64,000 bases of DNA from Haloarchaeobius sp. HME9146 (GTDB taxonomy: Archaea > Halobacteriota > Halobacteria > Halobacteriales > Natrialbaceae): positions 310,001 to 374,000 of the forward strand of contig NZ_JAODVR010000002.1 in the NCBI RefSeq assembly GCF_025399835.1, given 5' to 3'. Positions 34,943 to 43,397 of the stretch are shown here, one piece after another. The first letter of the stretch is position 1; each line of letters begins with the position of its first letter. A program made the translations under genes and the position numbers. The notes beneath the pieces are model-generated. The model had not been told where the DNA came from. It saw only the letters and a list, made by a program, of their open reading frames with translations, and searched no databases.

Positions 34943-35062
34943 ATGGCCAACTCCGAGCCCGTGCAGTGTCCGATGTGCGGCTGGACCGGCACCGATTCAG
35001 GCCTGGAGCACAGGAACGACCAGACCGTCTGTCCCGTCTGTCACGACCCGGCCGCGGGGTGA
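34943..35062 (+). CDS. Small zinc-ribbon protein, 39 residues
   Basis: The frame ATG(34943)-TGA(35060-35062) encodes 39 residues with CPMCGWTGTDSG and CPVCHDPAAG, giving two CxxC knuckles for one zinc (rubredoxin-like spacing, 23 residues between pairs). Third positions are mostly G/C. The gene stands alone between the YHS-MaoC and BtrH-like genes. Function unknown; such single-zinc mini proteins are frequent in Halobacteria. Confidence 0.6.
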   Translation: MANSEPVQCPMCGWTGTDSGLEHRNDQTVCPVCHDPAAG

Positions 35063-35143
35063 GATAGCCGCGGCCACGACGCCCCGTCGTCGGTGCGACG
35101 ACGAGTCGGTACGATTTTCGCATCGGCACCACTCACAGTGACC

Positions 35144-36145
35144 ATGCTCAAGGGATTCGCACACGAGACCGGCAATCACTGTGGGTCCACCTCCCTCCGC
35201 GACGTCTCTGACTTCCGCGAGTGGGGCCTCTCCGAACCGCTGTGTTTCGGCATCGGTGCCGGCCTCGGGTTCAGCTACATCGAGAGCGACGACTCCCCGA
35301 CCCGCCAATTCGTGGGACGCTCCCCCTGGCTGGAGTCCGGCTTCTACGACCACCTCGGTATCGCCTTCGAAGAGCGCCGCGGGCAGTCATTCGACGATGC
35401 GTGGGCGGGTATCAGAGACCACCTCGACGCGGGTCGACCGGTCCTCCTGTTCGTGGACATCTACTATCTCGACTACTTCGACTCGGACGTCCACTTCAGC
35501 CCCCACATCGTCGTCGCGGTCGGCTACGACGACGATGCCGTCCTGCTCGCCGACAGCGAGTTCGACGGCATCCAGCGCCTCCCCCTCGACCAGCTGGCCG
35601 ACTCGCTCGACTCTGACCACGGCTTCTTCGGCCCCATCGAGAACCACTGGCTTGCCCCCACTGGTGAGGAACCGACCCGCCCAATCGCGGACGCGATTCA
35701 CGACGGTCTCGCCCTCACGACCAAGACGATGCTCGAGCCCGAGTCACTCTCCTTCGCGGGCGCGGGTACGCACGGACTCGACGGTATCCGCGCCTTCGGG
35801 CGGGACCTTCCCGACTGGAACGACCTGCCGGATGCGACCTGGTGCACCCGCTTCGCCTACCAGAACGTCGAGAAGCGCGGAACCGGTGGCGGCGCGTTCC
35901 GCGGGCTGTTTGCTCCCTTCCTCGACGAGGCCGCGGCGTACACGGACGTCGTCGACGAGACCATCGTCGACGAGGCGTCCGAGATTGCCGAGGACTGGTC
36001 GACCATCGGCCAGAGCCTCAAGCGTGCCGGACTGGCCGACGACGAATCTGACGCACGCGAGGCGTACGAGGAGGCCGGGTCACAGATGCTCGCCGTTGCT
36101 GACCGGGAAGAAGCACTGTACGAAACGATTCGGAATCGGCTCTGA
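35144..36145 (+). CDS. BtrH N-terminal / DUF4872-type protein
   Basis: From Met at 35144 the product is 333 residues. Residues about 1-130 match the BtrH_N papain-like fold: ETGNHCGSTSLRD holds the conserved cysteine, SPHIVVAVGYDDDAVLLADS the histidine and aspartate. The C-terminal part (about 180-333) matches DUF4872-type helices (SFAGAGTHGLDGIRAFGRDL; AYTDVVDETIVDEASEIAED). In Bacillus, BtrH is an acyltransferase that transfers a gamma-Glu side chain to an antibiotic; here the substrate is unknown. No signal peptide. An upstream extension to 35093 is unlikely. Confidence 0.78.
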   Translation: MLKGFAHETGNHCGSTSLRDVSDFREWGLSEPLCFGIGAGLGFSYIESDDSPTRQFVGRSPWLESGFYDHLGIAFEERRGQSFDDAWAGIRDHLDAGRPVLLFVDIYYLDYFDSDVHFSPHIVVAVGYDDDAVLLADSEFDGIQRLPLDQLADSLDSDHGFFGPIENHWLAPTGEEPTRPIADAIHDGLALTTKTMLEPESLSFAGAGTHGLDGIRAFGRDLPDWNDLPDATWCTRFAYQNVEKRGTGGGAFRGLFAPFLDEAAAYTDVVDETIVDEASEIAEDWSTIGQSLKRAGLADDESDAREAYEEAGSQMLAVADREEALYETIRNRL

Positions 36146-36232
36146 GCCGTCCTCTCCACGAGCACCCGAGACGATTCCGGAGATCGAACCACCAAAACTG
36201 GTTTTATCGTTGTGGGTTTATCTCCGGATAGG

Positions 36233-36709
36233 ATGTCCGACCATCCCGATTCGACGCCCTCAGGGTCAAAGTCACGCAAGCAGCCGTCGGAGCGGGTAGT
36301 GGACATCGAGCCAGTCCGGAGCGTCCTTGAGCGTCATCCGGTTTCGCTTGCAGTTCTTTTCGGGTCGCAAGTCGAGGGGACGGCCGATGCACAGAGCGAT
36401 ATCGACATCGTAGTCGAATTCGATTCGGTCGAGGACACGGGCACAGCGGTTCTCAGACTCATGTCGGATTTGTCGATAGCACTCGACCGAAACGACATCG
36501 ACCTCTCGCTCGTCTCTGACCTGAAGCCCAGGGTAGGACGAGCAGCGTTTGAGACTGGAATCCTTCTGGTCGGGACACCCAGGCGAGCAGCACAACTCCA
36601 GGACAAATTCGAGCAGCAGGTACAGACTGATACCTCGACCGAGTCACTCCGTGCCCGCTTCGATGCTGCGCTGGCGAATATCGACGACCTCGTCGACGGT
36701 GAGGCCTGA
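36233..36709 (+). CDS. mntA: MNT-type nucleotidyltransferase antitoxin (MntA)
   Basis: The 158-residue protein has GSQVEGTADAQSDID (GS-x10-D-x-D, about residues 45-59), the active site of minimal nucleotidyltransferases. In MNT-HEPN systems MntA adds AMP to the HEPN toxin HepT and blocks its RNase. Residues 1-25 are disordered; the C-terminal helices (about 110-158) are helical. ATG at 36233 is chosen because upstream codons (to 36212) are not conserved in character. The stop overlaps the HEPN ATG as TGATG. The HEPN partner appears frameshifted. Confidence 0.85.
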   Translation: MSDHPDSTPSGSKSRKQPSERVVDIEPVRSVLERHPVSLAVLFGSQVEGTADAQSDIDIVVEFDSVEDTGTAVLRLMSDLSIALDRNDIDLSLVSDLKPRVGRAAFETGILLVGTPRRAAQLQDKFEQQVQTDTSTESLRARFDAALANIDDLVDGEA

Positions 36710-37153
36710 TGCCGGTCCACGACGCAGACCGTGTCGAAACACTCGTCGAAAAGGTCGAGTTCGTCGAAGAGTGTCTCGATTCTCGCATCGAAGCAGGTCA
36801 TCTCTCGTGAACAATACCGAGAGGACATTGAAACCCGAGATATCGTTGGGCGACGGTTCGAGAAGGCAACGCAGGCCTGTATCGACATCGCGAGAATGCT
36901 CCTGAAAGACATCGACGGCAGGGCACCGAATTCGAACCCCGGTTCGATGCAACGATTAAACGAAGTCGACGTCCTATCTGCGGCCGTTTCAGAAGAGATG
37001 CAACAAGCAGCGTTGTTCCGGAACGTCCTCGCTCATGAATACGGTGAGGTACTCAATCACGATATCGTCTATAGCGCATTGCAGGACTTGGAGCGCTACC
37101 GCCAGTATCTCCACGAGGTTCGAGCATACCTCGAGCGAGTTGATGCAATCTAA
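36709..37153 (+). pseudogene. hepT: HEPN toxin (HepT-like), apparently frameshifted
   Basis: The gene begins at ATG 36709 (overlapping mntA) and encodes MPVHDADRVETLVEKVEFVE, then hits TGA at 36808-36810 after 33 codons. In the +1 frame the protein continues without a break from about 36800 (ISREQYREDIETRDIVGRRF) to 37153, including the RNase motif RNVLAHEYG (R-x4-H) and helices typical of HEPN. So one extra base, somewhere about 36790-36806, splits the gene. Either the toxin is broken, or this is a sequencing error, or a rare frameshift occurs. A shorter frame from ATG 36731 exists, but its N-terminus is out of frame with the family. Confidence 0.7.
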
Positions 37154-37207
37154 CTTCTGATTCGCCGGGGAGTTTGTTCGCTTGGCATTTTTCGACGGTA
37201 CTCCAAC

Positions 37208-37813
37208 TTAACTCGCCTTGTCACCCTCTTTGGGCTCGGTCCTCTCGAGGTCGACCGATTCGTACAGGTCGCGCACCCGCTTCTGGACAAGCGCGATGAT
37301 GTCGTCCATCCCTGCGCCACCCTCGTCGTGTTCGTCGTCCGGGTGGCCGTAGTAGTACGGTTTCGCGGGCTGGAGTTCCTCGATGAGCTTGAAGTTCACC
37401 ACGGCACCCACGACCAGTGCCACGGCGAGTAGCCAGTGGGGGAGGACGATGACGAGCAGTATCGTGAGCGGCCCGTACGCGAAAAAGGAGAGGAGCTTGA
37501 ACTCCGGCCGTTCCACGGGGATGTTCTCCATGTACGCGTAGAGGCCGAACAGCCCGAGGATGATACCGAGGTCGAGATACAGCCCGACCCACAGGTCCGA
37601 CGAGCCGGAGACAATGACGTGGACGAACAGGGCCATCGCGCCGGTGATGGGAGTGACCCGGCTGACGTACGTCTTCTCGATGAGGATGCCGCTGACCAGA
37701 AGCATGAGCTGGAGGAGTGGCACCGCGAGCCACCAGGGCAGGTTCTCGGCGACGACGAGCGGGAGCATTTGAGAGATGGGCGTGACCGGTCGTTCCCATA
37801 CGTCTCCGGGCAT
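37208..37813 (-). CDS. Hypothetical membrane protein with cytoplasmic tail
   Basis: The 201-residue protein has about five membrane helices (approximate residues 25-43, 52-72, 75-93, 105-122, 124-141) and a charged tail (150-201) with DDEHDEGGAG and a helix (DDIIALVQKRVRDLYESVDL). No family recognised. It is alone on the minus strand; the upstream region to 38121 also contains the promoter of the divergent lipoprotein gene. Confidence 0.65.
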   Translation of the reverse strand: MPGDVWERPVTPISQMLPLVVAENLPWWLAVPLLQLMLLVSGILIEKTYVSRVTPITGAMALFVHVIVSGSSDLWVGLYLDLGIILGLFGLYAYMENIPVERPEFKLLSFFAYGPLTILLVIVLPHWLLAVALVVGAVVNFKLIEELQPAKPYYYGHPDDEHDEGGAGMDDIIALVQKRVRDLYESVDLERTEPKEGDKAS

Positions 37814-38121
37814 ACACTATCAAGATTGTTGCCGTTTCGCCCGTTTCGCACCCGTTTTCTGTCGAATTTGTACCGACCCACCGTTCGTTCAATGGGGTAT
37901 TCACGAGAATCCGAACCATGGGTCACAGTGTCACGGCAAGAACTGTCCATTGGTGAACTGGTATGTGCACATTGTTAAGCGGCAACTTGTGTCAACAAGC
38001 ACCACACCCTTTTTGCACACCACCTCACCGCTGTCTTGCGTTTACCGAATATCAATCGGCCAAGGTTTGACAATGGTCAACAGTATCATTTATACTCTTT
38101 CGGTCGTTAAAGGTCGGTAAC
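37814..38121. other. Divergent intergenic region
   Basis: About 308 bp, AT-richer than flanking genes, between two divergent genes. It includes the small dyad TTGAC-aatg-GTCAA (about 38067-38080) and a TATA-like ATTTATACT near 38086-38094, the latter about 30 bp before the ATG at 38122. No coding frame with support seen. Confidence 0.4.
38067..38094 (+). promoter_or_regulatory. Dyad plus TATA element before the transglutaminase-like lipoprotein gene
   Basis: TTGACAATGGTCAA is a 5-bp-arm inverted repeat directly before ATTTATACT, a TATA-like box placed for a leaderless start at 38122. A dyad just upstream of TATA is a typical activator/repressor site, but no regulator is known. Confidence 0.4.
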
Positions 38122-39501
38122 ATGAACAGACGGCACCTGCTGGGCGCGATCGCCACCAGCGTCCCGCTCGTCAGCGGGTGCCTCACCACCGTCGAAGCGC
38201 CGCCTGCCGAAGACGTGGGGAGCTACTCCCGACTCCTCGACCGCGACGACTTCGTCGACGACCCCGCGCAGGCAGACCGGACGGTCGAGCAGGTGCCGTT
38301 CGTCTCGCTCAAACCGGCCCCGTCACCACCACAGTCCCTGCCCGAGGCGGACCGCGTGTTGGCCGCGGAGGGGAACACCACGACCACTTCGAACACGACG
38401 AACTCCTCGAACACGACTGGACCGGCCAAGACCACGACACCGGAGCCGGTGCCCCCGCGGGAGAGCGACGACGGCTCCATCGACGTGACCGACGAATACT
38501 GGCAGGACAGAACGCACGTGAGCCGCTACAGCATCGACACCGTCACCGTCGATGTGTACCCGAACGAACCAGCCCTGAAGAGCGAGATGGCGAAGGTATG
38601 GGTCGGGGCGTTCGTCTATCCTCGCCAGAAGTTCGTGGCGGAGGGCACGAGCGAGCGGTTCGTCCGCTCGGAAGGCGAAACGACCGTCTCGGTCGACCTC
38701 AACCTCGACACTGCCCCCCGAGGTGAACGGCTGCACTACGTCGCCATCGTGCTCCCGGGCGATGCGGAGATCCGCTCTGCCCCCACGAAGCGAACCGAGT
38801 TCATCATGGAGACGGACCCGTTCATCATCTACCCCGATGACGACGAGGTCCGACGCGCCCCCAACAGCGGCGAACTCGAGAAGACGGTCGAAGACCGCGC
38901 CTCGCGCCACAGCATCGAGGGTGCATACCTCCAGACCCTCGCGGGCCGGACCGCGGGCACGGCCTGGACGGTGAGCTTCCTCGCGTTCAAATCCGCATAC
39001 GACTACGCAGCGAGTCGCTCCCGCGGGCGCTCACGCCACGAGTACGTCAAGTACGAGCTACTGCAGGGAGCAGCCGACGAGCTCGCGAACCTGCTGGTCT
39101 CTGCGGCCGATTCCCACGGCATCACCGACCCGTTCCAGCAGGTCGAGTTCGCCATCGACTTCGTCCAGTCCCTCCCGTACGTCGCGGACGACGTGAGCAA
39201 GGGCTACGACGACTACACCAAGTTCGCGATGGAGACACTCGTCGAACTCGAAGGCGACTGTGAGGACACAGCTATCCTCCTCGCCTGCATCCTCGAAGCC
39301 GACCCCTACGGCTACGACGTGGTGCTCATCCAGCCCCCGGGCCACATGGCTGTCGGGCTCTGGTACGAGCACGACGGCGCGTACAAGTACCGCCTCGATG
39401 GCCGCGACTACGCGTACATCGAGACCACCGGGACCGGCTGGGGCATCGGCGACATCCCCGACCAGTACGCGGGAAAGCCGGTGAACTGGTACCAGGTCTG
39501 A
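38122..39501 (+). CDS. Tat lipoprotein with transglutaminase-like domain
   Basis: The 459-residue protein begins MNRRHLLGAIATSVPLVSGC, a twin-arginine lipoprotein signal with Cys20 as lipid anchor. A Thr/Asn-rich linker (about 85-115) follows. The C-terminal domain has a cysteine-protease-like triad pattern: EGDCEDTAILLACILEA (Cys near 381), GHMAVGLWYE (His near 413) and YIETTGTGWGIGD (Glu/Thr near 434). This resembles bacterial transglutaminase-like (BTLCP) folds. It may process or bind surface glycoproteins. The next lipoprotein gene starts 63 bp downstream on the same strand. Confidence 0.82.
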   Translation: MNRRHLLGAIATSVPLVSGCLTTVEAPPAEDVGSYSRLLDRDDFVDDPAQADRTVEQVPFVSLKPAPSPPQSLPEADRVLAAEGNTTTTSNTTNSSNTTGPAKTTTPEPVPPRESDDGSIDVTDEYWQDRTHVSRYSIDTVTVDVYPNEPALKSEMAKVWVGAFVYPRQKFVAEGTSERFVRSEGETTVSVDLNLDTAPRGERLHYVAIVLPGDAEIRSAPTKRTEFIMETDPFIIYPDDDEVRRAPNSGELEKTVEDRASRHSIEGAYLQTLAGRTAGTAWTVSFLAFKSAYDYAASRSRGRSRHEYVKYELLQGAADELANLLVSAADSHGITDPFQQVEFAIDFVQSLPYVADDVSKGYDDYTKFAMETLVELEGDCEDTAILLACILEADPYGYDVVLIQPPGHMAVGLWYEHDGAYKYRLDGRDYAYIETTGTGWGIGDIPDQYAGKPVNWYQV

Positions 39502-39564
39502 GCGCGACAGGGCCACTTCCTCCACAAAGTATGTGCCAGCAGCTCGACCAATAACGCCCGAGCC

Positions 39565-40458
39565 ATGTCCCTCGCCAGCTCACGCCGTCGCTTCCTCCAG
39601 ACGGTCGGTTCCGCCCTCGTCATCGGTACTGCAGGGTGTCTCTCCGACCGCTCTCCCGGTACGGACACAGAGCCACAGACGAGTTCGGAACCCGTCGCGG
39701 AGACGACCAGCGGAACGACCACGACACAGCCCGAGGCGGTCACCCTCGCGGCTGGCGAGCCATACGACAGCCAAGCCGGCTGGTCCGTCGTCGTCGACCA
39801 CGTCAGCGTCCAGCGCTGTTACGTCGAATTCGGGACCACACATACGGACCCGCGGTGCGGGGAGACGACACAGTTCGTGGTCGCCACCGTCCGGGTTTCC
39901 GGCGCTGACGCTCCCGATCCGGCCACCCTCGACATCGGTGTCGAATCCAGCCTGCAGGACGACGAGACCTACAGACGCCGTAACTACGCCGTCGGTGAGA
40001 ACGACGAGGACGAGGTCGCACAGACCTACGCCTTTCCAGTCCCGTTCGACCCTGCGCCCACGGCGGCCTCAATCGTCTGGCGTGCCGAAGACGGACAGCA
40101 ACCGACTGTCCGCTGGGAACTTTCCGAGCCACACCTCCAGCGACTCGCGAATCCACCACAGTTCGAGGTTCGAGCGTTCGACATGCCCGCCCACACCAGC
40201 GAGGGTGAACAACTCTCGGTGTCTGTCACCGTCGCCAACGTGGGTGCCCGAGACGGGACGTTCATCGCAGAACTCGGAGATGCTGCCATGTCGGACCAGC
40301 CCGAGATAGCAATCGAGGTTCCCGAAGACGAGTCCGTCACCGAAACGTTCGCCGTCGACGCTCGTTTCTCCCAGCGTGACGAGATGACCGTGGTCCTGCG
40401 CTGGGGCGACGATACGCTGACGCGAACCGTGACGAGGGGGACCACGACAACCGAATGA
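39565..40458 (+). CDS. Tat lipoprotein with CARDB-like domain
   Basis: The 297-residue protein starts with SSRRRFLQTVGSALVIGTAG, a twin-arginine signal, and the lipobox cysteine lies at about residue 25 (AGCLSDRS). A Thr-rich linker (30-55) follows. The rest is beta-rich: a first sandwich (60-185) with two cysteines (RCYVEF, RCGETT) and a second (about 200-295; FDMPAHTSEGEQLSVSVTVA), which resembles CARDB domains. Role unknown; likely a surface-bound binding protein. Same strand as the transglutaminase-like lipoprotein, so possibly co-transcribed. Confidence 0.75.
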   Translation: MSLASSRRRFLQTVGSALVIGTAGCLSDRSPGTDTEPQTSSEPVAETTSGTTTTQPEAVTLAAGEPYDSQAGWSVVVDHVSVQRCYVEFGTTHTDPRCGETTQFVVATVRVSGADAPDPATLDIGVESSLQDDETYRRRNYAVGENDEDEVAQTYAFPVPFDPAPTAASIVWRAEDGQQPTVRWELSEPHLQRLANPPQFEVRAFDMPAHTSEGEQLSVSVTVANVGARDGTFIAELGDAAMSDQPEIAIEVPEDESVTETFAVDARFSQRDEMTVVLRWGDDTLTRTVTRGTTTTE

Positions 40459-40507
40459 ATGAAAAACCGGATGGCAGTACTGTCCTGTGCGCCGCCTGAA
40501 TCCACCG

Positions 40508-40903
40508 TCAGGCTTCGGCGACGGTCGCCAGCACGCGCTCGAAGCGCTCGTGGACCTCTGCGGCGATGTCGTCGAGCGCCTCGTTCTCGGCGATACCGAC
40601 GAGTTGCTTGGGGTCGACCGCACTCACCATCACGTCGCCCTCGTCGGTCTCGTAGACGATGACGTTGCACGGCAGAAGCGCACCGAGTTGGACGTCGGCG
40701 ATCAGGCCTTCGTGTGCCAGCGGTGGGTTGCACGCGCCCAGGATGCGGTACTTGCGGAACTCCTCACCAAGCTTCTTCTCGAACGTCGCCTGCACGTCGA
40801 TGTCACAGAGGACGCCGAATCCCTCGTCTTCGAGCGCTGTGAGTGTCGCGTCGATGGTCTCGTCGAAGGTACCGGGCGCTTCGGCTTGCATAGTATAGTC
40901 CAT
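40508..40903 (-). CDS. DUF302 domain protein
   Basis: With ATG at 40903 the product is 131 residues and covers one DUF302 domain: GTFDETIDATLTALEDEGFG (about 10-29), YRILGACNPPLAHEGLIADV (about 52-71) with the conserved cysteine, LLPCNVIVYETDEGDVMVSA with the second, and VDPKQLVGIAEN. DUF302 proteins are small cytoplasmic proteins of unknown function often near metal and redox genes. Here it is next to a DUF411 protein, and other copper-linked genes lie within 7 kb. Confidence 0.9.
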   Translation of the reverse strand: MDYTMQAEAPGTFDETIDATLTALEDEGFGVLCDIDVQATFEKKLGEEFRKYRILGACNPPLAHEGLIADVQLGALLPCNVIVYETDEGDVMVSAVDPKQLVGIAENEALDDIAAEVHERFERVLATVAEA

Positions 40904-41074
40904 ACACCACACTACTGGTTCACCGGCCTTAACGGTGTGGTTCGGCGGTAGGCTCGCTGATAGGTTCGTACGGCCCAGCGCTCACGGTCGGTATCGGCTC
41001 TCAGGCGGTCGATTCCTCAGGAAATCAGGGTAACCGACAATACCGATCCTGTCGTCTCTCTATGTAAGAGTACG

Positions 41075-41587
41075 ATGACCAGTTCTAGCGAAACATCGGG
41101 GCCGCTGCGACGAACGGTTCTCAGAACAGCTGGCGTCGCGGCCGTCGGCCTCCTGGCCGGGTGTCTCGGGTCGGGGCAGTCTGACGTGTCCCCAGAGCCT
41201 GCCGTGTCAGAGCAGGTGAACGCCGTCACCCTGTACCGGAGTCCGACGTGTGCCTGCTGCCACGAGTACGCCGGTTACCTGGAGGGCAAACTCGGCTCGA
41301 CGGTCGAGGTCGTCAACAAGGCGGACCTGAGCGGCATCAAGGCCGAGTACGGCATCCCCGAGAACGTGCAGAGTTGCCACACCGTCGACTGGGGTGACTA
41401 CTTCGTCGAGGGACACGTGCCCTACGAGGTCGTCCAGCAATTGCTCGCAGCCGAACCAGAGATTGCGGGTATCGCGCTCCCAGGGATGCCGAGCGGGTCA
41501 CCGGGCATGCCCGGTGAAAAGACGGAAGCGTGGCAGGTCTACGCGGTGCACGAGGACGGCTCGGTCGAGGAGTTCACCTCGTTCTGA
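41075..41587 (+). CDS. DUF411 metal-binding Tat lipoprotein
   Basis: The 170-residue protein has a twin-arginine signal (RRTVLRTAGVAAVGLLAGC; Cys near residue 30 as lipobox) and a DUF411 domain: SPTCACCHEYAGYLEGKLGS (about 55-74) with the C-x-C-C metal site, NVQSCHTVDWGDYFVEGHVP with Cys-His, and GIALPGMPSGSPGMPG, a Met/Pro-rich stretch. DUF411 proteins accompany copper or silver resistance genes in bacteria; here the same neighbourhood includes a CopB-type ATPase. It should act on the outer face of the membrane. The frame is divergent from DUF302, 171 bp apart. Confidence 0.9.
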   Translation: MTSSSETSGPLRRTVLRTAGVAAVGLLAGCLGSGQSDVSPEPAVSEQVNAVTLYRSPTCACCHEYAGYLEGKLGSTVEVVNKADLSGIKAEYGIPENVQSCHTVDWGDYFVEGHVPYEVVQQLLAAEPEIAGIALPGMPSGSPGMPGEKTEAWQVYAVHEDGSVEEFTSF

Positions 41588-41596
41588 GCGCCTGCC

Positions 41597-41923
41597 TCAT
41601 CGAGACGAGTCCATGCGCTGTTCCTCGTTACTGCGGCCCGCGCGGGGACCCGAGTACCGTCGTTCTGCGCGCCTGTTTGCCCGACCCGCGAGGATCGAGT
41701 AGGCCAATACGAGCGGGAGGCCGAACAGCAGTCCCATCCAGAGCAGGCCCCAGAGTCCCATCAGGCCACCGAAGAGCCCCCAGCTGCCTCCACCGCCCAT
41801 CATCGCGGCGTAGTCACCGCTCGGCTGGGCAGCGACCGGCCGGCCCATGACCACGAGCAGGGGGACGGCCAGTCCAGCGATTCGGCGAGCGATGCGGTTC
41901 GAGAGATCGGTGAGTTGAATCAT
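41597..41923 (-). CDS. Small exported/membrane protein, Gly/Met-rich
   Basis: The 108-residue protein has a signal-like helix (ARRIAGLAVPLLVVMGRPVAA, about 12-32), a Met/Gly-rich stretch (YAAMMGGGGSWGLFGG), one or two membrane helices (about 50-78) and a basic, arginine-rich tail. SHOCT-like or 'small copper-cluster' membrane proteins look similar, but no family is certain. It lies downstream of the Met/His-rich exported protein on the same strand (86 bp gap), probably in one unit. Confidence 0.65.
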   Translation of the reverse strand: MIQLTDLSNRIARRIAGLAVPLLVVMGRPVAAQPSGDYAAMMGGGGSWGLFGGLMGLWGLLWMGLLFGLPLVLAYSILAGRANRRAERRYSGPRAGRSNEEQRMDSSR

Positions 41924-42009
41924 GAGTTGTGAGCGGAGTGTGTCTGTTGGTGAGCGGAGTGTGTCTATGTTCGTCGTGCGAGTCAGCGAGGCCGAGTCAC
42001 GAGATGGGC

Positions 42010-42336
42010 TCAGCAGCCGCGTCCCATACCGGCCATCCCGGGACCACGGGTGCCATCAGCCATGCCGGGGCCGTGAGCGCCGCCAGCCATGCCACGGCCC
42101 ATCTCGTCCATGGAGCCACCCATGTGCGACTCCATCCACTCGACGGCACCCTCACCCATGTGCTCGGTCATGTGCGCTTCCATCCAGGTCGCCCACTCCG
42201 CGGCGGTCCCGTCGTACGGGGGCGCGTCTTCTGCGGCCGGGTCATCACCGTGGGCACCGACCACGGACACCCCAAACACGAGGGCGACGAGTGCGAACGA
42301 TACTACCAGCCAGCGGCCGACGTTGAGTTTGGTCAT
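42010..42336 (-). CDS. Exported Met/His-rich protein (probable copper binder)
   Basis: With ATG at 42336 the product is 108 residues. A Sec signal (WLVVSFALVALVFGVSVVGA, about 8-27) is followed by an acidic part and then a helix rich in Met, His and Glu (WMEAHMTEHMGEGAVEWMES) and a Gly/Met/His tail (MGGSMDEMGRGMAGGAHGPG). Met/His spacing like this binds copper or silver in periplasmic chaperones. The neighbourhood (DUF411, CopB ATPase, Met-rich sensor) supports that use, which remains inference. Confidence 0.72.
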   Translation of the reverse strand: MTKLNVGRWLVVSFALVALVFGVSVVGAHGDDPAAEDAPPYDGTAAEWATWMEAHMTEHMGEGAVEWMESHMGGSMDEMGRGMAGGAHGPGMADGTRGPGMAGMGRGC

Positions 42337-42716
42337 TGTCCTTCTCCTCAAGTGGTCCTACGATGCCTCTGGGGTTATCGGCGTGGGTGTGAACACACGC
42401 AGGAGAACGTTCGAGAACGTGTATAGAGCGTTCTAATCGTTTCTCTCCGACGAGACCGTTCGTGCGTGCAGGATTCGACGGGGGCACCACACACCCCCAG
42501 CGACTGAACCGACCGGGAAAGGACAACCCAGGGTTCGAAACCTGAGGCTCGGCCATCAAGCAAGAACCAGATTGTAGAGTCACCGGCCGACGACCGAAGT
42601 CGTGGAGTCCACTTTGGAACTCCGAGACAGGTTGTGGGTATCGTGCTGGATAGAGGGCGCGAATCGGTCACTCGAACACTTCGGTCACAGGGCAGCGGAA
42701 CGCTAGCTATCCCGAG
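42337..42716. other. 380-bp intergenic region
   Basis: It lies between the Met/His-rich gene and a SnoaL-like gene, both on the minus strand, and should hold the promoter of the former. GGGTTCGAAACC at 42530-42541 recalls a tRNA T-arm, but no acceptor stem or anticodon arm fits, so no tRNA is called. Open frames have no support. Confidence 0.4.
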
Positions 42717-43142
42717 TCAGACGACTGGGGATTCAATCGCGTCGAGTTGGGCGAGGAGGCTGAGCATATCCAACTGCACCCACTTGTCCGTGATCTTTCC
42801 ATCGACGACTCGGACCATTCCCATCGCGGTGAACTCGACCTCGGTGCCAGTGGGAGCGAGCCCCTCGAACGTGCCGTCGTGCGTCCCGTTGGCAGTATAT
42901 CGGAGTGAGACGAGGTCACCCTCCGCGATACACTCCTCCAGCGTGAGATGGGTGTCCGAAAACGCGTCGAAGAAGCCCCACTGGACCGTCAACAGGTTCT
43001 CGAGCCCGTTCACGTCGTCCGCCCCGTGGATGACGACATCCTCTGCGTGACAGTCCGCGAACCCAGCCTTGTCCTGCTCGTTCCATGTCCTGAACACCCG
43101 CTCGACAACGGCCTTGTTCGCTTCCTCAAGACTGGTTGACAT
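42717..43142 (-). CDS. SnoaL-like / ester cyclase family protein
   Basis: The 141-residue protein is a single SnoaL-like (NTF2-fold) domain: NKAVVERVFRTWNEQDKAGF (about 8-27), AEDVVIHGADDVNGLENL, DLVSLRYTANGTHDGTFEGL (about 76-95) and GKITDKWVQLDMLSLLAQLD. This is the ester-cyclase branch, which in bacteria cyclises polyketide esters; in archaea the substrate is unknown. A paralogue is at 46391-46831. Confidence 0.85.
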   Translation of the reverse strand: MSTSLEEANKAVVERVFRTWNEQDKAGFADCHAEDVVIHGADDVNGLENLLTVQWGFFDAFSDTHLTLEECIAEGDLVSLRYTANGTHDGTFEGLAPTGTEVEFTAMGMVRVVDGKITDKWVQLDMLSLLAQLDAIESPVV

Positions 43143-43397
43143 ACGTTCAGTACATCGAGCAGAACGATAACCGTTCCTTCGGCACGATAGAGAGCCGGGC
43201 GTCGATAGATTGCGGAGCGACGCCGCGTTGTAGGTGGGTAGCCTGGCGACGACGTGGCTGGAGATACCCTGTCCGGAACGCGAATCTGAGCGGTCGATCC
43301 TCCACCGAATCGAGGGTCGTCCGGCCCAAAATTATCAAGCTGGAAAAAATATTATTTTACTAACCTATATCCCCATGCAAGCCGTGTGGTCGTACTG

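Noticed and set aside
38600-38910. Long minus-strand frame opposite the transglutaminase-like lipoprotein
   Set aside because: Shadow frame of a GC-rich gene; no start context, no motifs and arginine/valine-rich composition.
42520-42560. Possible tRNA (T-arm-like GGGTTCGAAACC)
   Set aside because: Only 4 bp of stem with an 8-nt loop, no acceptor stem, no anticodon arm and no D-arm could be built.
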